A stretch of DNA of 5,245 nt from Aphodosoma sp045614825. GTDB lineage: Bacteria; Bacteroidota; Bacteroidia; Bacteroidales; Paludibacteraceae. Each line of letters opens with the position of its first letter. Position 1 is the stretch's first letter. The stretch covers positions 1 to 5,245 of the forward strand of contig JAZLDO010000182.1 in assembly GCA_045614825.1 (NCBI GenBank). The letters are read 5' to 3'. This document shows, one piece after another, positions 1 through 4,990 of this stretch. The notes below the pieces were generated by a model that saw only the letters and a program-made list of their open reading frames with translations, did not search any database and was not told where the DNA came from. The position numbers were made by a program, and so were the translations under genes.

Positions 1-866
1 AAGCGTTTTTGGATGCGTTTCAAGAAATCTTCCAAACGCAAACGCAAAGCAGTACCTTTAGGCAACCACAATGGCAAACCTTTACCTACAGCTTCAGAGA
101 ATGCGAACAACTCCAATTCTTTACCGATTTTACGGTGGTCGCGTTTTTTAGCCTCTTCCATCAACACGAGATATTCGTCCAACATTTTCTTTTTAGGGAA
201 CGAAATACCATAAATACGTGTCATTTGAGGACGTTTTTCGTCGCCACGCCAGTAAGCACCGGCAACGCTCAACAACTTCACAGCTTTGATTTCAGCTGTA
301 TTCACCAAGTGCGGACCGCGACAAAGGTCTGTAAACGCACCTTGAGTATAAAGAGTGATTGTACCATCTTCGAGGTCAGATATCAACTCACATTTGAACG
401 TTTCACCACGTTCTTCAAACATTTTCAAGGCATCAGCTTTCGAGATGTCTTGACGAACCACAGGTTCTTTCTTAGCTACAAGCTCTGCCATTTTCTTTTC
501 GATGGCAGCAAGGTCAGATTCTTTAATGACGGTGCCAGCGGCAGGCATAACATCATAGTAGAAGCCATTTTCAATAGCAGGACCAATACCAAATTGAATG
601 CCTGGATACAACTCTTGCAATGCTTCAGCCATCAAGTGAGCCGACGTATGCCAAAAGGCATGTTTAGCCTCAGCATCGTCCCATTTGTGCAATTTAATGC
701 TACAATCCTCAGTGATAGGACGATTGATTTCGATAATCTCACCATTCACGCTCGCAGCCAAAATATCGTTGGCCAAACGAGGCGAAATCGACTCAGCGAT
801 TTGAAAAGCAGTGCTACCAGCGGCGTACTCACGTACCGAACCGTCAGGAAATGTTACTTTAATCAT
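1..866 (-). CDS. thrS: Threonyl-tRNA synthetase, N-terminal part (runs off the window)
   Basis: Class II aminoacyl-tRNA synthetase that charges tRNA-Thr with threonine using ATP in the cytoplasm. The reading frame is open from the ATG at 866 to the window edge, giving 288 residues of an expected 640-650. Residues 1-62 form the TGS domain (MIKVTFPDGS...). Residues about 63-225 form the editing domain that removes mischarged serine. It keeps all four expected metal-site/catalytic residues: H73 and H77 in HTSAHLMAEAL, and C182 and H186 in CRGPH. The class II catalytic domain begins near residue 243, and GLPLWLPKGTALR (263-275) lies just before motif 1. Motifs 2 and 3, the catalytic zinc ligands and the anticodon-binding domain lie beyond position 1. 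The start is secure because TGS begins at once and an A/T-rich leader precedes it. Leu is mostly TTG and many codons end in T or G, unlike rpsA on the other strand. The partner genes usually found downstream (infC, rpmI, rplT) would be outside the window. Confidence 0.97.
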   Translation of the reverse strand, partial: MIKVTFPDGSVREYAAGSTAFQIAESISPRLANDILAASVNGEIIEINRPITEDCSIKLHKWDDAEAKHAFWHTSAHLMAEALQELYPGIQFGIGPAIENGFYYDVMPAAGTVIKESDLAAIEKKMAELVAKKEPVVRQDISKADALKMFEERGETFKCELISDLEDGTITLYTQGAFTDLCRGPHLVNTAEIKAVKLLSVAGAYWRGDEKRPQMTRIYGISFPKKKMLDEYLVLMEEAKKRDHRKIGKELELFAFSEAVGKGLPLWLPKGTALRLRLEDFLKRIQKR

Positions 867-929
867 AAAAAATTTAATGTGTTGTAATAAACAAGAAACG
901 AAGCATTACAAAGCAATTCCTAACATACT

Positions 930-968
930 TCTCCCCTAAGTTAGGGGAGATGCCAACGGGCAGAGGGG
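930..968. repeat. REP-like palindromic element in the thrS leader
   Basis: TCTCCCCTAA (930-939), a central G, and TTAGGGGAGA (941-950) form a 10-bp-arm palindrome. It is followed by a second small hairpin, TGCC-AACG-GGCA (951-962), and then GAGGGG (963-968). This GC-rich block stands out in AT-rich surroundings. It resembles the short palindromic intergenic repeats with a CTCCCCTAACTTAGGGGAG-type core that I recall as being dispersed in Bacteroidota genomes; that identity is from memory. It lies inside the predicted thrS transcript, about 65-100 nt upstream of the start codon, so it would be present as an RNA hairpin. There is no T-run, so it is not a classical terminator. Confidence 0.6.
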
Positions 969-976
969 TATGCAAT

Positions 977-1004
977 TCCTCACTCCTAACTCCTCATTCC
1001 TCAT
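977..1004. repeat. 7-bp tandem repeat, four copies
   Basis: Four head-to-tail copies of a 7-bp unit TCCTMAY: two are TCCTCAT, one TCCTCAC and one TCCTAAC. In the thrS leader RNA they read as units of the type AUGAGGA. Such TCCTCAT-type arrays commonly accompany the CTCCCC palindromes in Bacteroidota intergenic DNA (recollection), so the tandem repeat and the palindrome at 930-968 may be parts of one composite element. Translated on the minus strand from 1004 the array opens a 22-codon frame ending at 936. It contains only one Thr codon, so it is not a threonine attenuator peptide. Confidence 0.65.
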
Positions 1005-1078
1005 TAATTAAAGGTGGCCCCCGACCCCACCATACAAGCGGCGAAATCTACAAAAAGGACCTCCCACAAAATGAGGTG

Positions 1079-1110
1079 CAAAATTACAAAAAATATTTTA
1101 TTAAAACAAT
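1079..1110 (-). promoter_or_regulatory. thrS promoter (Bacteroidota type) with ~205-nt leader
   Basis: On the minus strand a -33 element ATTG (1107-1110) is followed by exactly 20 bp and a perfect -7 box TAATTTTG (1079-1086), matching the Bacteroidota consensus TAnnTTTG. Transcription should start near 1072, leaving a leader of about 205 nt before the thrS ATG at 866. No other TAnnTTTG occurs between this site and the gene. The leader contains the 7-bp tandem repeat and the hairpin element listed separately. It has no recognisable Shine-Dalgarno sequence next to the ATG, only A/T-rich sequence. I see no T-box, and such elements are not expected in this phylum. Confidence 0.7.
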
Positions 1111-1147
1111 ACCCAATTGCAACAAATTATTTCAACAAAATAACTAT

Positions 1148-1199
1148 TACAATAGTATCTCTTATCTAACAAAATCACCAATAACAAATACAATAGTAT
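1148..1199. repeat. Pair of 11-bp direct repeats upstream of the thrS promoter
   Basis: TACAATAGTAT occurs at 1148-1158 and again at 1189-1199, 41 bp apart, which is close to four helical turns. Both copies lie upstream of the thrS -33 element. The first copy overlaps a perfect dyad, ACTATT-AC-AATAGT (1143-1156). The second overlaps AATAC-AATA-GTATT (1187-1200). This could be an operator pair, but base composition is so AT-rich that chance is a real alternative. Confidence 0.3.
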
Positions 1200-1222
1200 T
1201 CATTACACACCAAATATTTCAT

Positions 1223-1261
1223 AAAAAAAATGTTTCGAACCATAATAGTTGAAACATTTTT
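1223..1261 (-). terminator. Terminator-like hairpin, possibly bidirectional
   Basis: AAAAATGTTTC (1226-1236) pairs with GAAACATTTTT (1251-1261) in an uninterrupted 11-bp stem. It continues, after a bulged G, as AAC/GTT around the 7-nt loop CATAATA. On the minus strand the hairpin is followed by a run of eight T (complement of 1223-1230), which suits an intrinsic terminator for leftward transcripts. On the plus strand there is a five-T run. The stem is poor in GC, so strength is uncertain. It sits 7 bp beyond the stop codon at 1268-1270 of the putative gene remnant and about 115 bp before the thrS promoter, so it would insulate thrS from the genes to its right. Confidence 0.5.
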
Positions 1262-1267
1262 ATAAAT

Positions 1268-1511
1268 CTACTTTAATAAACTCTTCCTTATCTCCTCTAA
1301 ATCTACATTTCGTTCATACAACTCAAAATTTCTATCCCAATTTTTATCCCATGTTTTTTCCCACTCTCTTTTTTAAACAAATCGTCTTTCTTTTTTTAAA
1401 AAAATAATAACATTTTTTTTAATCATATTAATACTTGCAAATATCAAAAAACAATAATTCCTCACTAAATCTCTTATAACGATTAATAGTATCAAAAAGA
1501 TATGTTTTCAT
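1268..1511 (-). pseudogene. Decayed remnant of a small gene (putative)
   Basis: From an ATG at 1511 the minus strand encodes MKTYLFDTINRYKRFSE and stops after 27 codons at 1428. This opening resembles the start of a Bacteroidales hypothetical-protein family that I recall (MKxYLFDTIxRYKRFSE), which is usually much longer. Further left another frame reads KREWEKTWDKNWDRNF and continues to a TAG at 1268-1270, directly in front of the hairpin at 1223-1261. Removing one T from the T6 run (complement of 1446-1451) joins the two frames. They are then separated only by a TAA at 1373-1375, giving about 80 codons in total. So one frameshift and one nonsense mutation would explain the stretch. A -7-like box lies 28 bp upstream of the ATG. 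The alternative is chance: the minus strand here is C-poor, and the second segment alone is not statistically compelling. Confidence 0.4.
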
Positions 1512-1538
1512 ACAATATTACTATTAAATTTTACGATA

Positions 1539-1546
1539 CAAAAATA
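1539..1546 (-). promoter_or_regulatory. Possible -7 box for the gene remnant
   Basis: On the minus strand TATTTTTG fits TAnnTTTG and lies 28 bp upstream of the ATG at 1511, a plausible distance for a short leader. There is no TTG at the 20-bp spacing used by the other four promoters in the window; the nearest TTG is only 12 bp away. It is therefore either a weak or decayed promoter or a chance match. Confidence 0.25.
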
Positions 1547-1585
1547 CAATATTTTTCTCAAATAGCTATTAATTTCCTTATTAAA

Positions 1586-2137
1586 TCACTTCTTCCCCCT
1601 ATACTCCAACCCCGCCTTTGTCATCTGCTCTCTGACTCCCCCATTCTTCACAAAACTCTTCTGTAACGACTCTAATAATCGTCTCAAAAACACATCTTCT
1701 TGATGTATCAACGTAATAGCTATATTGGCAATTGTCTCTGCCGAACGCTCCTTTATAGCTTCACGATAATATGCCGAATCGTTATGTGTACTACAAGCCT
1801 TACGTGTTTGCACTGCTTTCGGCGAATCATACGCCCATAACATCAAGTCATTAACGCGTAAATAATCTTCATAATCAATCAACAACTCTTGCAAACTCGC
1901 ACGTGCTACATTTATCAATTTCAATTCTGTCTCACTAGATGTAGTCGATGCCGCACACCCCTCAACTATATTCTGTTTTCCACTACGAGCAGCCTGCTCC
2001 ATTTGGTCGATAGTCCTATCCCCCTTTTGTAGATATTTATGTGCGAAATAATAAGTAATGTCATATATACATTCCGCTTTCTGATAAGCAATCAGATTCT
2101 TATAATTTCCCTTATTCTGCAAAAAAGTTCCAGCCAT
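1586..2137 (-). CDS. Four-helix-bundle protein with suffix domain
   Basis: A 183-residue soluble protein. Residues about 11-95 match the four-helix-bundle family related to proteins encoded in 23S rRNA intervening sequences, and more distantly to Avd of diversity-generating retroelements. Recognisable signatures are NYKNLIAYQKAE (11-22), GDRTIDQMEQAARSGKQNIVEG (39-60, split here at residue 50) and TSSETELKLINVARASLQEL (66-85). Residues about 96-183 form the C-terminal extension known as the suffix domain, with THND (117-120), a second helical pair (ANIAITLIHQEDVFLRRLL) and GGVREQM (166-172). The molecular role of the family is not established; RNA or protein binding is only suggested by relatives. 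I chose the ATG at 2137. The frame can be extended to a GTG at 2185, but that adds a hydrophobic LIILSELY segment that family members, as I know them, lack. It ends in TGA. There is no signal peptide or membrane segment. Codon use (AGG, GGG, GGA) differs from rpsA. No reverse transcriptase or variable repeat is visible here. Confidence 0.88.
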   Translation of the reverse strand: MAGTFLQNKGNYKNLIAYQKAECIYDITYYFAHKYLQKGDRTIDQMEQAARSGKQNIVEGCAASTTSSETELKLINVARASLQELLIDYEDYLRVNDLMLWAYDSPKAVQTRKACSTHNDSAYYREAIKERSAETIANIAITLIHQEDVFLRRLLESLQKSFVKNGGVREQMTKAGLEYRGKK

Positions 2138-2191
2138 AAAACCCAAAATAATAATTTTATACAACTCCGATAGTATTATTAACACATCAGC

Positions 2192-2227
2192 CTAATTAGA
2201 CTTATTCGACTAATTGGTCTAATCAAA
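2192..2227. repeat. Degenerate 9-bp tandem repeat, cluster 1
   Basis: Four consecutive 9-bp units follow the pattern CTAATTNGN: CTAATTAGA (2192-2200), then CTTATTCGA, CTAATTGGT and a weaker CTAATCAAA. The 9-bp period equals three codons, so frames through it spell LIRLI-like peptides that are not real proteins. ATTAGAC (2195-2201) and GTCTAAT (2217-2223) also form a 7-bp inverted repeat. The cluster falls just downstream of the predicted start of transcription of the four-helix-bundle gene, inside its leader. Confidence 0.7.
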
Positions 2228-2238
2228 AAATCCATCCA

Positions 2239-2270
2239 CAAAATTACAACAAAATATTCAAACAACCAAA
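2239..2270 (-). promoter_or_regulatory. Promoter of the four-helix-bundle gene
   Basis: On the minus strand a full -33 element TTTG (2267-2270) is followed by exactly 20 bp and a perfect -7 box TAATTTTG (2239-2246). The predicted start near 2232 leaves a leader of about 95 nt to the ATG at 2137, containing the 9-bp repeat cluster at 2192-2227. The element lies between the two repeat clusters and faces away from the promoter at 2374-2405, so the two genes are divergently transcribed. Confidence 0.7.
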
Positions 2271-2299
2271 ACCCTCCAACCAAATTCTCCATTATTAAT

Positions 2300-2344
2300 C
2301 CTATTCTACTAATTGGTCCAATTTGCCCAATCAGACTAACCACA
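2300..2344. repeat. Degenerate 9-bp tandem repeat, cluster 2
   Basis: Five consecutive 9-bp units with the same period and consensus as the cluster at 2192-2227: CCTATTCTA (2300-2308), CTAATTGGT (2309-2317), CCAATTTGC, CCAATCAGA and a weaker CTAACCACA ending at 2344. The unit CTAATTGGT is identical in the two clusters. This cluster occupies the roughly 100 bp between the two divergent -33 elements, so it could influence both promoters. The family resembles AATTAG-type 9-mer arrays that I recall from Bacteroidota intergenic regions. Confidence 0.7.
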
Positions 2345-2373
2345 AAACTTCTCAAAAAAAATCCCCTCAACCT

Positions 2374-2405
2374 CTTGACAAAGCCCCAAAAATTTTGTAT
2401 CTTTG
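2374..2405 (+). promoter_or_regulatory. Promoter of the small 119-residue gene
   Basis: A -33 element CTTG (2374-2377) is followed by exactly 20 bp and a perfect -7 box TATCTTTG (2398-2405). Transcription should begin around 2411, giving an untranslated leader of about 160 nt before the ATG at 2571. That leader is strikingly G-poor and contains the triple 11-bp repeat. Confidence 0.75.
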
Positions 2406-2441
2406 AAATAGAAAACTCCACTCAAATTTCACCCTACCTTC

Positions 2442-2474
2442 TACGAAACATATACGAAACATATACGAAACATA
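2442..2474 (+). repeat. Three perfect 11-bp tandem repeats in a 5' leader
   Basis: TACGAAACATA is repeated three times without a mismatch or gap (2442-2452, 2453-2463, 2464-2474). It lies about 30 nt downstream of the predicted transcription start and about 95 nt upstream of the ATG of the small gene. The spacing is close to one DNA helical turn, so a protein bound to successive units would contact the same face. As RNA the units do not fold on themselves. This may be a regulator-binding array or simply a recent slippage expansion. Confidence 0.8.
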
Positions 2475-2570
2475 AAACTATCTCCAGACTATCCAAAGTA
2501 CCCAAAAAAGCAAAGCGTTCCACAAAAAAATAAACCTAAATTACAAACCTCTTAAAAAAAACACAAAATC

Positions 2571-2930
2571 ATGGCAAACATAGAACTCAATCCAATCTTC
2601 ACATCTATCTCAGGCAAACTCTCAAAAAACAGCAAAATCACAACTCGAACTCGCAACGGCAAATCACATGCCTACGAAATTCGTCACCCATTCCAAGGCG
2701 ACCCTTCACAATCTCAACTAACCCAACGCACAACCTTCTCCGATGCAGTTACCGAAACCTCTAAAATCCTTCAAAACACCGAACAACGACAACATTGGCA
2801 ATCCCTCTACAACGACTATCGCCAACAAATTGCCCAATCACCTCAATCAACCAACCTACCACTCAACACCAAAGGCAAACCCTACTCTACACTTCGTGGC
2901 TTTATTATCGCCTCATTATCACAACAATAA
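2571..2930 (+). CDS. Small uncharacterised Bacteroidota protein (119 aa)
   Basis: A complete 119-residue protein of unknown function. The N-terminus NPIFTSISGKL (7-17) and the C-terminus PYSTLRGFIIASL (104-116) look like two conserved blocks of small hypothetical proteins that I recall from Bacteroidales, of the type NPxFxxISGKxG ... TLRGFxxAxL. I cannot name the family with confidence. The middle, residues 25-100, is hydrophilic and rich in Q, S, T and N. It has a probable helix around 57-90 and a motif QRQHWQSLYNDY (72-83). There is no signal peptide, membrane segment or metal-binding motif. The gene has its own promoter and leader, and an A-rich stretch in place of a Shine-Dalgarno sequence. 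Its coding strand is C-rich and G-poor, as is the flanking noncoding DNA. No hairpin terminator is visible in the roughly 95 bp after the stop, so read-through into rpsA is possible. Confidence 0.8.
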   Translation: MANIELNPIFTSISGKLSKNSKITTRTRNGKSHAYEIRHPFQGDPSQSQLTQRTTFSDAVTETSKILQNTEQRQHWQSLYNDYRQQIAQSPQSTNLPLNTKGKPYSTLRGFIIASLSQQ

Positions 2931-2995
2931 ACACACCATTCTATTATTCCTATCTTCTTATTTTTCTCACAACATCCCATCAAATTGTCCACATA

Positions 2996-3018
2996 AAAAA
3001 TAATTTAAAAAATTATTA
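2996..3018. promoter_or_regulatory. AT-only inverted repeat upstream of the rpsA promoter
   Basis: AATAATTT (2999-3006) and AAATTATT (3010-3017) form a perfect 8-bp inverted repeat around AAA, within a pure A/T tract. It ends about 10 bp before the rpsA -33 element. The position and composition resemble an UP-like, RNA polymerase alpha-subunit contact region expected at strongly expressed ribosomal-protein promoters. This role is inferred only from location, and AT-rich sequence gives such dyads by chance. Confidence 0.3.
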
Positions 3019-3026
3019 CTCAAACA

Positions 3027-3058
3027 CTTGCACAATCAAAAAAAAAGTCGTAACTTTG
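3027..3058 (+). promoter_or_regulatory. rpsA promoter
   Basis: A -33 element CTTG (3027-3030), exactly 20 bp, then a perfect -7 box TAACTTTG (3051-3058) followed by CGCCCG. Transcription should start near 3064, giving a leader of about 58 nt. The leader is AU-rich and unstructured, as expected for S1-dependent initiation. It contains a six-codon mini-frame (3082-3102) ending 20 nt before the rpsA ATG. Confidence 0.8.
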
Positions 3059-3122
3059 CGCCCGATTTTAATAACAATATAATGTCTAACCCATTCATTT
3101 GAAAATTAAACACTTAATTAAA

Positions 3123-4931
3123 ATGGATCAATTCAAAAACTTAACTCCACAAGCTGATTTTGACTGGGATGCATACGCAAAAGGCGATGCAATGTCAAAA
3201 GAAGAACGTGAACAACAAACTGCCCTTTATGACGGTACTCTCAACCAAGTGAAAGACAAAGAAGTCATGATGGGTAAAATCATCTCAATGAACAAACGTG
3301 AAGTTGTTGTAAACATCGGTTTCAAATCAGACGGTATCATCCCTATGAGCGAATTCCGTTACAACCCAGACCTCAAAGTAGGTGACGAAGTTGAAGTGTT
3401 CATTGAAAACCAAGAAGACAAAAAAGGTCAACTTATCCTTTCTCACAAAGCTGCTCGCGCTACTCGCTCTTGGGACCGCGTGAACGAAGCTCTCGAAAAC
3501 AACGAAATCGTTAAAGGTTTCGTAAAATGCCGCACTAAAGGTGGTATGATCGTTGACGTATTCGGCATCGAAGCATTCTTGCCAGGTTCACAAATCGACG
3601 TGAAACCTATCCGCGACTACGATGTATTCGTTAACAAAACAATGGAATTCAAAATCGTTAAAATCAACCAAGAATTCAAAAACGTTGTTGTATCGCACAA
3701 AGCTCTTATCGAAGCTGAACTCGAACAACAAAAACGTGAAATCATCGGTAAACTCGAAAAAGGTCAAGTACTCGAAGGTGTTGTTAAAAACATCACTTCT
3801 TACGGTGTATTCATCGACCTTGGTGGCGTAGATGGTCTTATCCACATCACTGACCTCTCTTGGGGCCGCGTTAACCACCCAGAAGAAATCGTTAAACTTG
3901 ATCAAAAAATCAACGTTGTTATCCTTGATTTCGATGACGAGAAAAAACGTATCGCTCTCGGCTTGAAACAACTTACTCCTCACCCATGGGATGCTCTTAA
4001 CGCAGACCTCAAAGTAGGTGACAAAATCACTGGTAAAGTAGTTGTTATGGCTGACTACGGCGCATTCGTAGAAGTTATCCCTGGCGTTGAAGGTCTTATC
4101 CACGTTTCAGAAATGAGCTGGAGCCAACACCTCCGCACAGCTAACGACTTCCTCAAAGTAGGCGACGACGTAGAAGCTGTTATCCTTACTCTCGACCGCG
4201 ACGAACGCAAAATGTCTCTCGGTATCAAACAACTTAAAGCTGATCCATGGGAAAACATCGATACTAAATACGCTGCTGGCACAAAACACACAGCTCGCGT
4301 ACGCAACTTCACTAACTTCGGCGTATTCGTAGAAATCGAAGAAGGTATCGACGGTCTTATCCACATTTCTGATCTTAGCTGGACTAAAAAAATCAAACAC
4401 CCATCTGAATTCACACAAATCGGTTCTGAAATCGAAGTTGTTGTTCTCGAAATCGACAAAGAAAACCGTCGCCTCAGCCTCGGTCACAAACAACTCGAAG
4501 AAAACCCATGGGATGTTTTCGAAACTATCTTCACTCCAGATAGCATCCACGAAGGTACTATCATCGAAATGCTCGACAAAGGTGCTGTAGTTGCTCTCCC
4601 TTACGGTGTTGAAGGCTTCGCTACTCCAAAACACCTCGTTAAAGAAGACGGTTCTAACGCTAAAGTTGACGAAAAACTCAGCTTCAAAGTAATCGAATTC
4701 AACAAAGAAGGCAAACGTATCATCCTTTCTCACAGCCGTATCCACGAAGACGTAGCTAAAGCTGCTGCTGAAGAAGCTGCTGCTGCTGAAAAAAAAGCAA
4801 CTAAAGCTGCAAAAGAAGAAATGCCTGCAGTAGAAAAAACTACACTCGGTGATATCGACGCTCTTTCTGGTCTCAAAAACCAAATGATCGAAGATGCTAA
4901 AGCAGCTCTCGAAGCTAAAGAAAGCAAATAA
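3123..4931 (+). CDS. rpsA: 30S ribosomal protein S1
   Basis: RNA-binding protein of the small ribosomal subunit that holds mRNA near the decoding site; important where Shine-Dalgarno sequences are weak, as in Bacteroidota. The protein has 602 residues when started at the ATG at 3123. A TTG at 3099 extends the frame by eight residues (MKIKHLIK) but lies closer to the transcription start and is unlikely. Six S1 (OB-fold) domains are visible at about residues 46-109, 127-193, 213-282, 298-371, 385-458 and 474-538. Domains 3-5 carry the typical GVFIDL / GLIHITDLSW-type blocks and end in LGLKQL, LGIKQL and LGHKQL. Domains 1, 2 and 6 are more divergent. A tail rich in Ala, Glu and Lys (about 545-570) precedes a final segment LGDIDALSGLKNQM. 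Codons are strongly biased (AAC, ATC, TTC, CTC/CTT, GAA, AAA), fitting high expression. The gene ends with tandem TAA codons (4929-4934) and has its own promoter and terminator, so it is monocistronic here. Confidence 0.98.
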   Translation: MDQFKNLTPQADFDWDAYAKGDAMSKEEREQQTALYDGTLNQVKDKEVMMGKIISMNKREVVVNIGFKSDGIIPMSEFRYNPDLKVGDEVEVFIENQEDKKGQLILSHKAARATRSWDRVNEALENNEIVKGFVKCRTKGGMIVDVFGIEAFLPGSQIDVKPIRDYDVFVNKTMEFKIVKINQEFKNVVVSHKALIEAELEQQKREIIGKLEKGQVLEGVVKNITSYGVFIDLGGVDGLIHITDLSWGRVNHPEEIVKLDQKINVVILDFDDEKKRIALGLKQLTPHPWDALNADLKVGDKITGKVVVMADYGAFVEVIPGVEGLIHVSEMSWSQHLRTANDFLKVGDDVEAVILTLDRDERKMSLGIKQLKADPWENIDTKYAAGTKHTARVRNFTNFGVFVEIEEGIDGLIHISDLSWTKKIKHPSEFTQIGSEIEVVVLEIDKENRRLSLGHKQLEENPWDVFETIFTPDSIHEGTIIEMLDKGAVVALPYGVEGFATPKHLVKEDGSNAKVDEKLSFKVIEFNKEGKRIILSHSRIHEDVAKAAAEEAAAAEKKATKAAKEEMPAVEKTTLGDIDALSGLKNQMIEDAKAALEAKESK

Positions 4932-4953
4932 TAAGGTAATCCCTTAATATACC

Positions 4954-4990
4954 AACGACCGACTCACACAACGTGAATCGGTCGTTTTTT
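4954..4990 (+). terminator. Intrinsic terminator of rpsA
   Basis: AACGACCGA (4954-4962) pairs with TCGGTCGTT (4978-4986). After one C/A mismatch the helix continues with TCAC (4964-4967) and GTGA (4973-4976) around the loop ACAAC. The stem runs straight into a six-T run (4985-4990). It begins 22 bp after the rpsA stop codon. This is a textbook Rho-independent terminator. Confidence 0.92.

Noticed and set aside
9..887. Long plus-strand open frame of 292 codons
   Set aside because: It is antisense to thrS, whose minus-strand translation contains all expected TGS and editing-domain motifs. The plus-strand product has no recognisable family signature.
936..1004. 22-codon frame in the thrS leader as an attenuator peptide
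   Set aside because: It has only one Thr codon and is produced by the repeat array. No terminator/antiterminator pair with a T-run follows.
867..1072. T-box riboswitch for thrS
   Set aside because: T-boxes are a mainly Firmicutes/Actinobacteria feature, and I find no specifier loop, T-box sequence or leader terminator.
950..1252. Plus-strand open frame of 100 codons
   Set aside because: It begins inside the palindromic and 7-bp repeats and runs through the thrS promoter and AT-rich DNA. The product is repeat-derived at the start and low-complexity after that.
1391..1404. T7A7 palindrome as a terminator
   Set aside because: It is an A/T-only tract with no loop or GC stem, and lies within the putative gene remnant.
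2179..2421. Minus-strand open frame of 80 codons with LIRPISRISLIRL-type sequence
   Set aside because: The peptide is the translation of the 9-bp repeat, and the frame covers both divergent promoters.
2442..2474. CRISPR array
   Set aside because: The repeats are 11 bp and contiguous, with no spacers and no cas genes nearby.
3588..4883. Several open frames antisense to or out of frame with rpsA
   Set aside because: They are shadows created by the strong codon bias of rpsA, with compositionally extreme products rich in F, V and S.
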